A stretch of 8,614 nt of DNA from an uncultured Prochlorococcus sp. (GCA_913041805.1 CAJWIZ010000021.1:1-8614); one strand, 5' to 3'; numbered from the stretch's first letter, positions 1 through 7,783 are shown. Notes: a model not told the origin generated them from the sequence alone. Numbers and translations are program-made.

Positions 1-2
1 CC

Positions 3-332
3 CCTAGTCATGTACGTGTTTTGGAACGTGGAGATAGTGGAAGAGTAATTGCTTTGGAGATTTTCTCTGAAGAAAAAGACTTGAAAATAGTTTTGAGACT
101 TGACGAAATCAGACGAGCCCTTCGTGGTTTGCCAAGCACATTATTTGTTGTAAATGAATTGAAGCAAGGAATGTGGCAGTTTGTTGGTGGAGGGTTTGGC
201 CATGGTGCAGGGCTGTCACAGGCAGGTGCTATTGATTTGGCCGGGAGAGGTTGGAAAACTTCGCAGATTCTTTTTCATTATTACCCCGGCACAACTTATG
301 GAACTTTGCAGGACTTACCCAAAGCCCCTTAG
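3..332 (+). CDS. SpoIID/LytB-domain protein, C-terminal part (5' end outside window)
   Basis: The reading frame is open from the window edge, so this is the last 109 residues of a longer protein. The family hallmark is a glycine-rich block at visible residues 62-76 (GGGFGHGAGLSQAGA), followed by an HYYPGT motif at 92-97. Both are typical of the C-terminal end of SpoIID/LytB domains. SpoIID of endospore formers is a lytic transglycosylase acting on peptidoglycan. Cyanobacterial members are non-sporulating relatives, presumably exported and active on the cell wall, but their substrate is not established, and the catalytic residues and any signal peptide lie outside the window. The stop is TAG at 330-332. 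The next gene starts 24 nt downstream on the same strand, so the two are probably co-transcribed. The family call is firm; the biological role is inferred. Confidence 0.88.
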   Translation, partial: PSHVRVLERGDSGRVIALEIFSEEKDLKIVLRLDEIRRALRGLPSTLFVVNELKQGMWQFVGGGFGHGAGLSQAGAIDLAGRGWKTSQILFHYYPGTTYGTLQDLPKAP

Positions 333-356
333 AGTCCATGAACTTCTGGGAAATTC

Positions 357-1688
357 ATGGCTGCGGCCGCTGTGACTGGAGAGTACCGACGTGTTAAGAC
401 AGCCTTGTTCTTGATCGCGTGTGGATGGGCAGGAGCAGCTCCACATTGGCTTGAACCATCCAACCGCCTTCTCTTATCAATCACTTTGGTTTGTTTGCTA
501 GGTGGTTATGGCTTTCGAACTGTTTTTTTGCGAGATCGAGATAAGACGTTGATCAATTCAAATGTTGCTGCATCTAAATCATTACAGGATGATCAGTTGC
601 CAACTGTTGATGTTTTGGTCGCTGCAAGAGATGAAGAAACAGTTTTGGAAAGACTGGTTAGACGTATTTCATCTTTGCGCTATCCAAAGCAAAAGCTATC
701 TATTTGGATTATTGATGATGGCAGTCAGGATCAAACGCCTCATTTATTAGATCAATTAAGGAATGAGTTTGCCAATTTAAATGTTATTAGACGTTCTCGT
801 TCTGCTGGGGGTGGCAAATCTGGTGCTCTTAATAAAGCTTTGGGTCAGGTAAAAGGCGATTGGTTGTTGATACTTGATGCAGACGCGCAATTGGAGGAGG
901 ACTCACTCCATCGTCTTGTTACTTATGCAGCAAAAGGAGGTTGGTCAGCTGTTCAACTGAGGAAGGCAGTGATGAATTCCTCTCAAAATCTACTGACTCG
1001 TTTCCAAGCTATGGAAATGGCTATGGATGCAGTTTTTCAGCAGGGTCGTTTTTCTAGTGGTGGAGCAGTTGAGCTTAGAGGTAATGGTCAGTTAATACTT
1101 AGGAATGCACTTGATAAATGTGGAGGTTTCAATGAGGACACGGTTACTGATGATCTAGACCTTAGCTTCCGTTTATTGATTGCTGGAGAATTGGTTGGCA
1201 TCCTTTGGGATCCTCCCGTGCAGGAAGAGGCAGTGGAGACTTTTTCTGCTCTTTGGCGTCAGAGGCAGAGATGGGCTGAAGGAGGCTTGCAGCGATTTTT
1301 TGATTATTGGCCATTGTTAACTTCTAATCGGCTTGATTTTCCTCAGAAAAGGGATCTGACATGTTTTTTCCTTCTGCAATATGCACTTCCAATTGTTGCT
1401 TTCTCAGATTTGGTAACTGCATTTCTGACTAGAACTACTCCCAATTATTGGCCTCTTTCTTTGGCTGGACTTACTATTTCTGGTCTTGCCTATTGGAGTG
1501 GTTGTAAAACAATCAGTGAGGGTCCTGAATTGCCTAAGCCTGACCCTTTCAGCTTATTAATGGCCATAATTTATTTGTCTCATTGGTTTTTAGTAATTCC
1601 TTGGGTAACTCTTAAAATGGCTATCTTGCCTAAGAAACTTGTATGGGCTAAAACTAATCATCAAGGACAGAAAGCTCTTAGAGCTTAA
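357..1688 (+). CDS. mgdA: Membrane GT2 glycosyltransferase, probable monoglucosyldiacylglycerol synthase (MgdA type)
   Basis: This 443-residue family 2 glycosyltransferase has a hydrophobic N-terminal segment (about 35-55), a cytosolic catalytic domain (about 83-310) and three further hydrophobic segments (about 334-357, 364-384, 398-418). Visible GT2 landmarks are IIDDGS (118-123), the metal-binding DAD (174-176), TDDLD (264-268, likely catalytic Asp) and QRQRW (302-306). Blocks such as GGKSGALN (152-159), ELRGNGQ (239-245), RWAEGG (305-310) and a C-terminal KTNHQG (432-437) resemble, from memory, cyanobacterial MgdA (Synechocystis sll1377). That enzyme transfers glucose from UDP-glucose to diacylglycerol, the first step to thylakoid galactolipids. 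The ATG at 357 follows an in-frame TGA (339-341) and a weak GGGA at 348-351; GTG at 372 is an alternative start. It is probably co-transcribed with the SpoIID-like gene. GT2 membership is certain; the lipid substrate is inferred from resemblance, and another polyprenyl- or lipid-linked acceptor is possible. Confidence 0.85.
   Translation: MAAAAVTGEYRRVKTALFLIACGWAGAAPHWLEPSNRLLLSITLVCLLGGYGFRTVFLRDRDKTLINSNVAASKSLQDDQLPTVDVLVAARDEETVLERLVRRISSLRYPKQKLSIWIIDDGSQDQTPHLLDQLRNEFANLNVIRRSRSAGGGKSGALNKALGQVKGDWLLILDADAQLEEDSLHRLVTYAAKGGWSAVQLRKAVMNSSQNLLTRFQAMEMAMDAVFQQGRFSSGGAVELRGNGQLILRNALDKCGGFNEDTVTDDLDLSFRLLIAGELVGILWDPPVQEEAVETFSALWRQRQRWAEGGLQRFFDYWPLLTSNRLDFPQKRDLTCFFLLQYALPIVAFSDLVTAFLTRTTPNYWPLSLAGLTISGLAYWSGCKTISEGPELPKPDPFSLLMAIIYLSHWFLVIPWVTLKMAILPKKLVWAKTNHQGQKALRA
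1672..1686. terminator. Inverted repeat at the convergent gene junction, possible bidirectional terminator
   Basis: AAGCTC-TTA-GAGCTT forms a perfect 6-bp stem with a 3-nt loop. It overlaps the last codons and stop of the glycosyltransferase gene and begins 8 bp beyond the dnaX stop. It is the only hairpin-like element between two converging genes whose stops are 5 bp apart. Neither direction has a strong T-tract: TTTC follows on the dnaX side and AATCAATTT on the other. It is therefore a weak intrinsic terminator at best. Confidence 0.3.
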
Positions 1689-1693
1689 TCAAT

Positions 1694-3478
1694 TTAAATT
1701 TCAATATCTAAGACTTTTCCATTGAAGAAATCAGCAAGATTCTTTGCTTGATTCTCAAGTTCATCGTTAGAAGATTTATTGTGCTCAATATTCTTCTTTG
1801 GACTGGATTTATTGCTATCCAGAATCTCTTTAGGCATAGATGTACGCATGGATTCATGTGTATCTGATGAGGCTCCTGCTTTCGAGATTTTGCCTTGAGA
1901 TTTGTGTTGCTGAGATTCGTTGTTATTATCTTTTTTAGGAGCCAAATTAGTTGACTCAATTTTATTTTCAATTATTAGAGTTTTAGGATTACCAAAAGTT
2001 TTGTTGATTGCCTCTTCTAAAAGTGAAATGCGACTTTGAACCATTCCTATCCAGTTGTTAGAAACTTCAACATGAATCTTATGTGGTGTTATACGAGTTA
2101 AGTTTGCTTGCTGCGATAAAAGCATTCTTGTTGAAGGTAGTTCAAGCTTGCCAAGGATTTGTTCCCAAAGTTCATTCAAATTTTCATTAGAATTATTTAT
2201 GGTTGAATTTGAAACAACACTCTTTGAAGCATTGGTTTGGTTTACTTGTTTAATGTCTTTGAATTCATTTGAATCAAAGCCATCTTTTTTAGCTTCTAAA
2301 AATTTTTCTTGTTTGACAGGTATTGAATTGATATTATCTTTATTGACAGTTTGACTTGTCTCGGTTTTTAGTTGAGTATTAGTATTATCGGCAAGAAGAC
2401 CTAGTAACAATACTTCTAGCCAAAGGCGTGGTTGGAAACTGTGGCGAATTTGACTCTCTGCCCCTTTTAATTTTGCCTGCCAAAGTAATAGTTTTTGAGG
2501 GTCTAAGTTGATTGCAAGTTTGCTAAGGTCTTCATGCAATTCTGTGGAAACACTTGTCAAATCAAGGCGATCAGGTGCAGCATTTAGGAGAACTAGATCT
2601 CGGAGGATTGATGTTATTCCTTGCAAAATTGGTAGAGGATCTCTTCCCTGATCAAGCATATTTCTACATGCTTCTAATAATTTGATTGGTTCATTCTTGC
2701 CTAAGGATTGAGCTAGAATTATTAGCTCTTTCTCTGGCACGGCACCAAGCAAATCCCATACTGAATTGATTTTTATTGGACCTTGGAGAAGACTAAGTTG
2801 ATCGAGCATACTTTCTGCATCTCGAAGTCCACCCTCGGCTTTTTGGGCAACTAGATCTAATGCACTTTGTTCAATATCAATTGCTTCTTTAGAAGCAATC
2901 ATTTTCAGATGTTGAATTAATTCATTGAGAGGAATTCTTCTAAAGTCAAAACATTGGCAACGGCTGATAATCGTTGGTAGTACTCTTTGTGGATCAGTAG
3001 TAGCCAGTACGAAGACAACTTTTGGCGGTGGTTCTTCTAGAGTTTTTAAGAGTGCATTAAATGCTGCGGTAGAGAGCATGTGACACTCATCAATTACATA
3101 AACTTTCCAGCGTGCTTGTACAGGAGCAAAACGAGATCTTTCAATGATTTCGCGAATATTATCAACTCCAGTGTTTGAAGCGGCATCTATTTCTATTACG
3201 TCTAAAGATGTACCTAATGCAATGGTTTTGCAGAGATCACAAGTTCCACATGGATTTGGGGTTGGCTGGTCACTACTCAGACAATTGAGTGAACGAGCGA
3301 GGATTCTTGCACTAGAAGTCTTACCAGTACCCCTTGGCCCACTGAATAGATATGCAGTGGCTATGCGGTTGGTATTAAGGGCTTGTTTAAGCGTTGCTGC
3401 GATTGCTTTCTGGCCCACCAGGTCATCGAATCGCTCTGGTCGGTATTTGTGATGCAGCGGCTGGTAATCCTGGCTCAT
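1694..3478 (-). CDS. dnaX: DNA polymerase III subunits gamma/tau (clamp loader ATPase)
   Basis: DnaX is the AAA+ motor of the clamp loader. It loads the beta sliding clamp on primed DNA, and its long form (tau) ties polymerase cores together. Over 594 residues one sees the N-terminal HHKYRPERFDDLVGQ (9-23), Walker A GPRGTGKT (47-54), a zinc module with Cys66, Cys77, Cys80 and Cys83, Walker B VIDECH (128-133), the sensor-1 stretch LATTDP (158-163), the SRC motif (172-174) and sensor-2 GGLRDAES (216-223). The clamp-loader collar follows to about 363. The remainder is an Asn/Ser/Lys-rich linker (365-430), a small folded segment (about 432-505), another low-complexity stretch, and a C-terminal DFFNGKV motif (583-589). 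No intein interrupts the gene, unlike Synechocystis dnaX. Two A6 runs in the linker raise the possibility of a gamma-like short form. No Shine-Dalgarno precedes the ATG. The gene lies 27 nt after the LRAT-like gene and is the last gene of the leftward cluster. Confidence 0.97.
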   Translation of the reverse strand: MSQDYQPLHHKYRPERFDDLVGQKAIAATLKQALNTNRIATAYLFSGPRGTGKTSSARILARSLNCLSSDQPTPNPCGTCDLCKTIALGTSLDVIEIDAASNTGVDNIREIIERSRFAPVQARWKVYVIDECHMLSTAAFNALLKTLEEPPPKVVFVLATTDPQRVLPTIISRCQCFDFRRIPLNELIQHLKMIASKEAIDIEQSALDLVAQKAEGGLRDAESMLDQLSLLQGPIKINSVWDLLGAVPEKELIILAQSLGKNEPIKLLEACRNMLDQGRDPLPILQGITSILRDLVLLNAAPDRLDLTSVSTELHEDLSKLAINLDPQKLLLWQAKLKGAESQIRHSFQPRLWLEVLLLGLLADNTNTQLKTETSQTVNKDNINSIPVKQEKFLEAKKDGFDSNEFKDIKQVNQTNASKSVVSNSTINNSNENLNELWEQILGKLELPSTRMLLSQQANLTRITPHKIHVEVSNNWIGMVQSRISLLEEAINKTFGNPKTLIIENKIESTNLAPKKDNNNESQQHKSQGKISKAGASSDTHESMRTSMPKEILDSNKSSPKKNIEHNKSSNDELENQAKNLADFFNGKVLDIEI

Positions 3479-3505
3479 GCGCTGCTCGCGGGAATTAGAG
3501 AATAC

Positions 3506-4177
3506 TCATTTTTGGGGATTTGACTGATTAAGGAGGGTAAGAATTTGAGCTTCAACATGTTCTAGTGAATTTAATTGATCTTCAAGATCTTGCCCTTTTA
3601 AGAGAAGCGTTTTCTTAATTTGTTTGTTAGTTGATTTTGTATTTGGATCAGTTTTCAACCAATTCTCTATTTCATCCAACGTCGCTTGCAGTTGACGGAG
3701 AATCTTTTCTCTGAATGTTTCAAGGTGATTGATAGCTTGTTTTGCTTTTTGTCGTGAGAACTCATCTTGTAACCCTTGTTTGAGCAATAGCTTTAACCCT
3801 GTAAAAAATGCTGCAGGTATTATTTGCCCAAAAGCCATTGCACCTAATGTACTTTTTTTTAGCCAATCTTCCATTTGATTACTTCGATGTCTTCCTGTTT
3901 TGCACCAATTTGCAAAATGCTCACAGTTATTGAAAAGTAAGTTGTAGTTTTGTTCTCCAAGTCGACTCATTGCTCGTCTTAGAGTCAATTCATTTGAAGA
4001 TGCATTTTTATGGAGAACAATGCTATAAGTCTCACCTGCACAAAAGTCTTCTTTTGAGCTTCTGAGTATTTCACGCCCTTCTAAATAGTGGGCTACTGTT
4101 CCATCTCCTAGATCTATTCCATGATGCTTGAAAAGCCCATGCTGCCTAGGCACCTGCAGATGATCACCAGCAGCCAT
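3506..4177 (-). CDS. LRAT/NC-domain protein (NlpC/P60-like thiol enzyme) with membrane helix and C-terminal coiled coil
   Basis: The N-terminal half (about 3-95 of 223 residues) carries the lecithin:retinol acyltransferase / NC signature: GDHLQVPR near the start, HHGIDLGDGT with His18/His19, His30 in TVAHY, and NCEHF with the probable nucleophile Cys85, then a WCKTG motif like that of plant NC proteins. In characterised relatives these His and Cys residues form a thiol site that transfers or hydrolyses acyl groups of phospholipids. A hydrophobic segment at about 112-132 could anchor the protein in a membrane. Residues 135-215 are charged and heptad-like, predicting a coiled coil. The start ATG lies just 3 nt after the clpX stop, so translation is probably coupled; dnaX starts 27 nt downstream of its stop. 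The fold assignment is good. The substrate, and whether it acts as acyltransferase, lipase or peptidase, cannot be told from the sequence. Confidence 0.88.
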   Translation of the reverse strand: MAAGDHLQVPRQHGLFKHHGIDLGDGTVAHYLEGREILRSSKEDFCAGETYSIVLHKNASSNELTLRRAMSRLGEQNYNLLFNNCEHFANWCKTGRHRSNQMEDWLKKSTLGAMAFGQIIPAAFFTGLKLLLKQGLQDEFSRQKAKQAINHLETFREKILRQLQATLDEIENWLKTDPNTKSTNKQIKKTLLLKGQDLEDQLNSLEHVEAQILTLLNQSNPQK

Positions 4178-4180
4178 TTT

Positions 4181-5539
4181 TTAGGCTGGTTCTTGTTCTG
4201 ATCTCTCGTCAGTTGAAGGAAGTGATACAACCTTTCCTCCTGTATGTTCATCAACCATTGCTCGAGTAATAGTGAAATTTTTTATATTTTTCTTAGAAGG
4301 TAAATCGTACATAAGTTCCAACATCAACTCCTCAACTATTCCTCTTAAAGCTCGCGCTCCGGTTTTACGTCGATGAGCTTCTTGAGCAATAGCTTCAACG
4401 GCATTAGTTTCAAATTCAAGTTGAACATTATCCATACTTAGTAAGGTTTTAAATTGCTTGACTAGTGCATCTCGTGGTTCGGTAAGAATTGATTCCAAAG
4501 CTTCTGCATTAAGTGGATCTAAAACAGCACTTACTGGAATACGCCCAATAAATTCAGGAATGAGTCCGTAGCGAACTAGATCATCTGGTTCAAGGTGATG
4601 AAGAACCTCATGCGTTTTTAAATCTCTATTGACAAGGTTGCGGCCACGATTGTCACTTGGCATGAAACCTATTGAATTTCGGCCCAGTCTTTTTTGAATG
4701 ACATCTTCAAGACCAACAAAGGCCCCGCCACAAATGAATAGTATTTGACTTGTGTCTATTTGAATGCAGTCGTGGTAGGGATGCTTGCGCCCTCCTTGCG
4801 GTGGAACATTGGCAACAGTACCTTCCAGCATTTTTAGTAATGCTTGCTGAACACCTTCTCCAGAAACATCTCTAGTGATTGATGGATTTTCACTTTTTCT
4901 AGCAATTTTATCGATTTCATCAATGTAGATAATTCCTCTTTGCGCCAGATCAACATCCATATCTGCTTTTTGCAAAAGACGCAGAAGAATGTTCTCTACA
5001 TCCTCTCCTACATATCCAGCTTCGGTCAGTGTGGTTGCATCAGCGACAGCGAAAGGAACATCTAATAGCTCAGCTAGGGTTTGAGCAAGTAGTGTTTTGC
5101 CGCAGCCTGTAGGACCAATTAATAAGATGTTGGATTTATGCAGTTTTGTTGCTGTGCGGTCAGTTTCTCCTTTGCCATCTCCTTGCCAAGCAAGTCTTTT
5201 GTAGTGATTGTAGACGGCTACAGAAAGAATCTTTTTAGCAGATTCTTGTCCTACTACTTGGTTATCTAGGAAGGTTTTGATCTCTAATGGTTTTGGTATT
5301 GAGGCTAGTGTTGGTGCAGGTTTTCCACTATTGCGAGTAACTGTTGAATTTTTAGAATTACTTTCATTAGTTGTTCTCGAGTTGCCTTGGCTATCTAACA
5401 GTTCTTCATCCAAGATTTCATTGCATAAATCTATGCATTCATCACATATATATACTCCCGGTCCTGCGATTAATTTTCGAACTTGCTCCTGGGATTTACC
5501 ACAGAATGAGCACTTCAGATGGGCGTCAAACTTTGCCAT
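4181..5539 (-). CDS. clpX: ClpX, ATP-dependent unfoldase subunit of ClpXP
   Basis: ClpX is an AAA+ unfoldase that recognises substrates or adaptors and threads them into ClpP. The 452 residues show the N-terminal zinc-binding domain with Cys10, Cys13, Cys32 and Cys35, then a Ser/Asn-rich linker (about 50-75). Walker A GPTGCGKT (142-149), pore loop GYVG (175-178), Walker B IIYIDEID (203-210) and the RKH pore loop (251-253) follow. Also visible are the ClpP-docking IGF loop (290-292), the arginine-finger region PEFIGR (328-333) and sensor-2 GARALR (394-399). All functional motifs look intact. The ATG start directly precedes the zinc domain, and no Shine-Dalgarno is visible. The gene follows clpP by 115 nt on the same strand, as in the cyanobacterial clpP2-clpX unit. 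Its stop is 3 nt from the start of the LRAT-like gene. Confidence 0.98.
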   Translation of the reverse strand: MAKFDAHLKCSFCGKSQEQVRKLIAGPGVYICDECIDLCNEILDEELLDSQGNSRTTNESNSKNSTVTRNSGKPAPTLASIPKPLEIKTFLDNQVVGQESAKKILSVAVYNHYKRLAWQGDGKGETDRTATKLHKSNILLIGPTGCGKTLLAQTLAELLDVPFAVADATTLTEAGYVGEDVENILLRLLQKADMDVDLAQRGIIYIDEIDKIARKSENPSITRDVSGEGVQQALLKMLEGTVANVPPQGGRKHPYHDCIQIDTSQILFICGGAFVGLEDVIQKRLGRNSIGFMPSDNRGRNLVNRDLKTHEVLHHLEPDDLVRYGLIPEFIGRIPVSAVLDPLNAEALESILTEPRDALVKQFKTLLSMDNVQLEFETNAVEAIAQEAHRRKTGARALRGIVEELMLELMYDLPSKKNIKNFTITRAMVDEHTGGKVVSLPSTDERSEQEPA

Positions 5540-5654
5540 CGGGCACTGAGAATTTCAATTAAAGGGATCAGAATGGACTAAGTGTTGGCCAGTCTGAACT
5601 CATAGGATCGTTCGGGATTGGGGCTTCGTCAGCCTTCCTTAACGATTCACGTGT

Positions 5655-6302
5655 TTAAAGACTGTTCACCACTTTGTCGATCAGGCCGTATTCAACCGCT
5701 TCTTGCGGGGAAAGGAAGTGGTCTCGATCAGTGTCCTCAGCAATTTTGATCACAGGTTGCCCGGTGTGCTCTGCGATGAGCTGGTTGAGAGTGTCTTTCA
5801 GGAATAGAATTTCTTTAGCTTGTATTTCGATTTCAATCGCTTGTCCTTGAGCTCCACCAAGAGGTTGGTGGATCATGATTCTTGAATTTGGCAGGGCAAG
5901 TCTTTTGCCTTTAGTGCCTCCTGATAGCAGAAAAGCTCCCATACTTGCAGCAAGTCCATAGCAAATAGTGACTATGGATGGATTGACTTGCTGCATGGTG
6001 TCATATATCGCTAGTCCAGCTGTGACAGAACCACCAGGAGAATTGATATAGATTTGAATATCTTTTTCCGGATCTTCAGCTTCTAAAAAGAGCATTTGTG
6101 CAACGAGAGCATCTGCAACCTGATCATTAACTTCAGTACCTAGAAAAATGATGCGTTCGCGGAGAAGTCTTGAATAAATATCAAAAGAACGATCACCTCG
6201 TCCTGATTGTTCGATAACTGTGGGTAGAACACCTGGGCCGGATTCGGGATAAGAGCCCATCCATCGATTGGTTATAGGGTGGTTACTAATAGCGTTGATC
6301 AC
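5655..6302 (-). CDS. clpP: ClpP protease subunit (clpP2-type by position next to clpX)
   Basis: This is the serine peptidase that forms the proteolytic chamber of ClpXP. Of 215 residues, the catalytic triad is Ser120 (in GLAASMGAF), His145 (in MIHQP) and Asp194 (in EDTDRD). Ser-His and His-Asp spacings of 25 and 49 match the E. coli enzyme (Ser97, His122, Asp171). It is therefore an active ClpP, not the inactive ClpR paralogue of cyanobacteria. The oxyanion region SPGGSV (88-93) is present. The best start is GTG at 6302-6300: the frame is closed by TGA at 6332-6330 and no other start codon lies between. The next in-frame ATG is Met15 (6260-6258). About 30 residues precede the conserved VIEQSGRG, and their role is unclear. 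tig ends 38 nt upstream. Cyanobacteria carry several clpP genes; pairing with clpX suggests clpP2. Confidence 0.97.
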   Translation of the reverse strand: MINAISNHPITNRWMGSYPESGPGVLPTVIEQSGRGDRSFDIYSRLLRERIIFLGTEVNDQVADALVAQMLFLEAEDPEKDIQIYINSPGGSVTAGLAIYDTMQQVNPSIVTICYGLAASMGAFLLSGGTKGKRLALPNSRIMIHQPLGGAQGQAIEIEIQAKEILFLKDTLNQLIAEHTGQPVIKIAEDTDRDHFLSPQEAVEYGLIDKVVNSL

Positions 6303-6340
6303 GCGAAAGCAATTGGTGGTTAATTCAAATCAATCTATTG

Positions 6341-7783
6341 CTACTCTTCAACTTTTGGTTTTTTTTCAGTGGCTTTTTCAGATTTAGATTTAGTTTGTGT
6401 TGGCTTTTTGTTCTCTGACTTGGCTTGCTTAGCTTCGGATTTGCTCTGAGAAGGCTTCACTTTCTTTTCGGGGCTAGTTTCTATCACATTGTTATTTTCT
6501 TCAAGCCATTGAATGAGTTTATCTTCAAGTAAGTCTTCGCTCACAGCTTCTCGAAGGCGCTTAGGATCAATATTTTTTTCTCCAGCTAGCTCTTGGCTTA
6601 ATTCTTTTACTTTGTTATCAATTTCTTTTTCTTCAACTTGGATTTGCTCTTGTTCAGCAAGTGCTTGGAGAGCAAATTTTCTTTGAAGGGTTTCTTTCGC
6701 CTCGCCTTTTGAAGATTCCATCAGGGATTTGACTAATTCAGGGGTAAACATTGACTTCACATCCATTCCTTGTTGGGCAAATTTACGAGCTGTTTGCTCA
6801 ACTAAATTACGTAACTCAAGGTCTATAAGTGTTTTTGGAAGATCGACTTCTAATTCACCAACAAGTGCTTTGATTAAAGCTTCTTTCCTATTGATTTTTT
6901 GTCGGCGCTCTGCATCTTCTTTAAGTCGTTTTTCAAGATCATCTCTGAGCTCTTTCATATTTGATTTATCACTTGCTTGTTTTGCAAAAGCATCATCCAA
7001 TTTGGGTAATTCTCTAGTTTTTAAGTCTTGAAGAGTAACTGTGAAATTGGCTTTTTTACCTCTAGCTTCTTTTTGAGGATAGTCTTGAGGAAACTCACAT
7101 TTTAAGATCTTTTCATCATTGATCTTCATCCCTATGATTCCTTCAATAAAACCTGGAATCATTTGACCTGATTCTAATTCAACCTCCATAGACTCTGCAC
7201 TCCCACCTTCAATTTCATTCCCATCTTCGTAAGTTCCTTTAAAGTCAACAACTGCTATATCTCCTTTATCTGCTGGACGATTGTCAATTGGAACTAGTGT
7301 TGCTAATTGTTTTTGTGATTGTTCTATTAGGTCATCGACTTTTGCTTTGTCAAAGCTAACTATTTCAGACTTAGCTTCAAGCCCTTTTGTGTTTTTAAGT
7401 TTTGGAGTAGGAGAAATATCTGTCTCTAGAGTCACATTTAGGATTTCATTTGGATTAAAACTTTCAAAGAGTTTTTCAAAACCACCGCTTACCTCTGGTT
7501 CGCATAGAGGCTTTATTGATTTTTGCGTAGTTGCTTCTCGCCAAACGGTTTCTAAGAGTGATTCCAATGCAGTGGCTTTGATTCTTGCAATTCCTACTTG
7601 TTGAAGAATTACTGCCTTGGGAACTTTCCCTTGCCTGAAACCAGGAAGCTTAATAGATCTACTTAGTCTTGATAAAGCCTCTTCGTAACTGGCCTTGCAG
7701 CGCTTTGCAGGAACTTCCAACTCGACCGCTATGCGGCTGTCAGGTAAGGAATTGGTGTTTATCTTCAATGCTTCAACACTCAT
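6341..7783 (-). CDS. tig: Trigger factor, ribosome-associated chaperone
   Basis: Trigger factor binds ribosomal protein uL23 at the exit tunnel and shields nascent chains. The 480 residues comprise the N-terminal ribosome-binding domain with the signature GFRQGKVP (48-55) and the FKBP-type prolyl isomerase domain (about 172-255, with GDIAVVDFKG and MIPGFIEGIIGMK). A long helical substrate-cradling C-terminal domain runs from about 257 to 430. Residues from about 436 to 480 form a Lys/Ser/Glu/Gln low-complexity tail absent from the 432-residue E. coli protein. The ATG is followed directly by the conserved start of the fold; no Shine-Dalgarno is seen, as for its neighbours. It is the first gene of the leftward cluster, 38 nt before clpP, so folding and degradation functions are probably co-expressed. 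asd diverges on the other side. Confidence 0.97.
   Translation of the reverse strand: MSVEALKINTNSLPDSRIAVELEVPAKRCKASYEEALSRLSRSIKLPGFRQGKVPKAVILQQVGIARIKATALESLLETVWREATTQKSIKPLCEPEVSGGFEKLFESFNPNEILNVTLETDISPTPKLKNTKGLEAKSEIVSFDKAKVDDLIEQSQKQLATLVPIDNRPADKGDIAVVDFKGTYEDGNEIEGGSAESMEVELESGQMIPGFIEGIIGMKINDEKILKCEFPQDYPQKEARGKKANFTVTLQDLKTRELPKLDDAFAKQASDKSNMKELRDDLEKRLKEDAERRQKINRKEALIKALVGELEVDLPKTLIDLELRNLVEQTARKFAQQGMDVKSMFTPELVKSLMESSKGEAKETLQRKFALQALAEQEQIQVEEKEIDNKVKELSQELAGEKNIDPKRLREAVSEDLLEDKLIQWLEENNNVIETSPEKKVKPSQSKSEAKQAKSENKKPTQTKSKSEKATEKKPKVEE

Noticed and set aside
3..332. SpoIID-like gene as a truncated pseudogene
   Set aside because: The frame is open to the window edge with an intact C-terminal motif block, so the missing 5' part is due to the window limit.
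181..375. 64-codon ORF overlapping the SpoIID end and the glycosyltransferase start
   Set aside because: It overlaps the conserved GHG block of the SpoIID-like gene in another frame and its product has no features of a real protein.
1694..1936. Low-complexity, Asn/Ser/Lys-rich C-terminal part of dnaX as a sign of frameshift or decay
   Set aside because: The frame continues to a conserved-looking DFFNGKV end motif, and disordered linkers are normal in the tau part of DnaX.
1708..1971. 87-residue ORF within dnaX in another frame, and several ORFs of 60-107 codons opposite dnaX, clpX and tig
   Set aside because: They lie wholly inside clear conserved genes, their translations show no recognisable domain, and their composition is that expected of out-of-frame readings.
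1694..3478. Possible intein in dnaX
   Set aside because: Synechocystis dnaX carries one, but here the AAA+ motifs run continuously at normal spacing with no inserted block.
5540..5654. CACGTG palindrome (5648-5653) and a GGCT/AGCC mini-hairpin in the clpP-clpX gap as terminator or operator
   Set aside because: The palindrome is a single 6-bp copy and the hairpin has a 4-bp stem without a T-tract; both are expected by chance.
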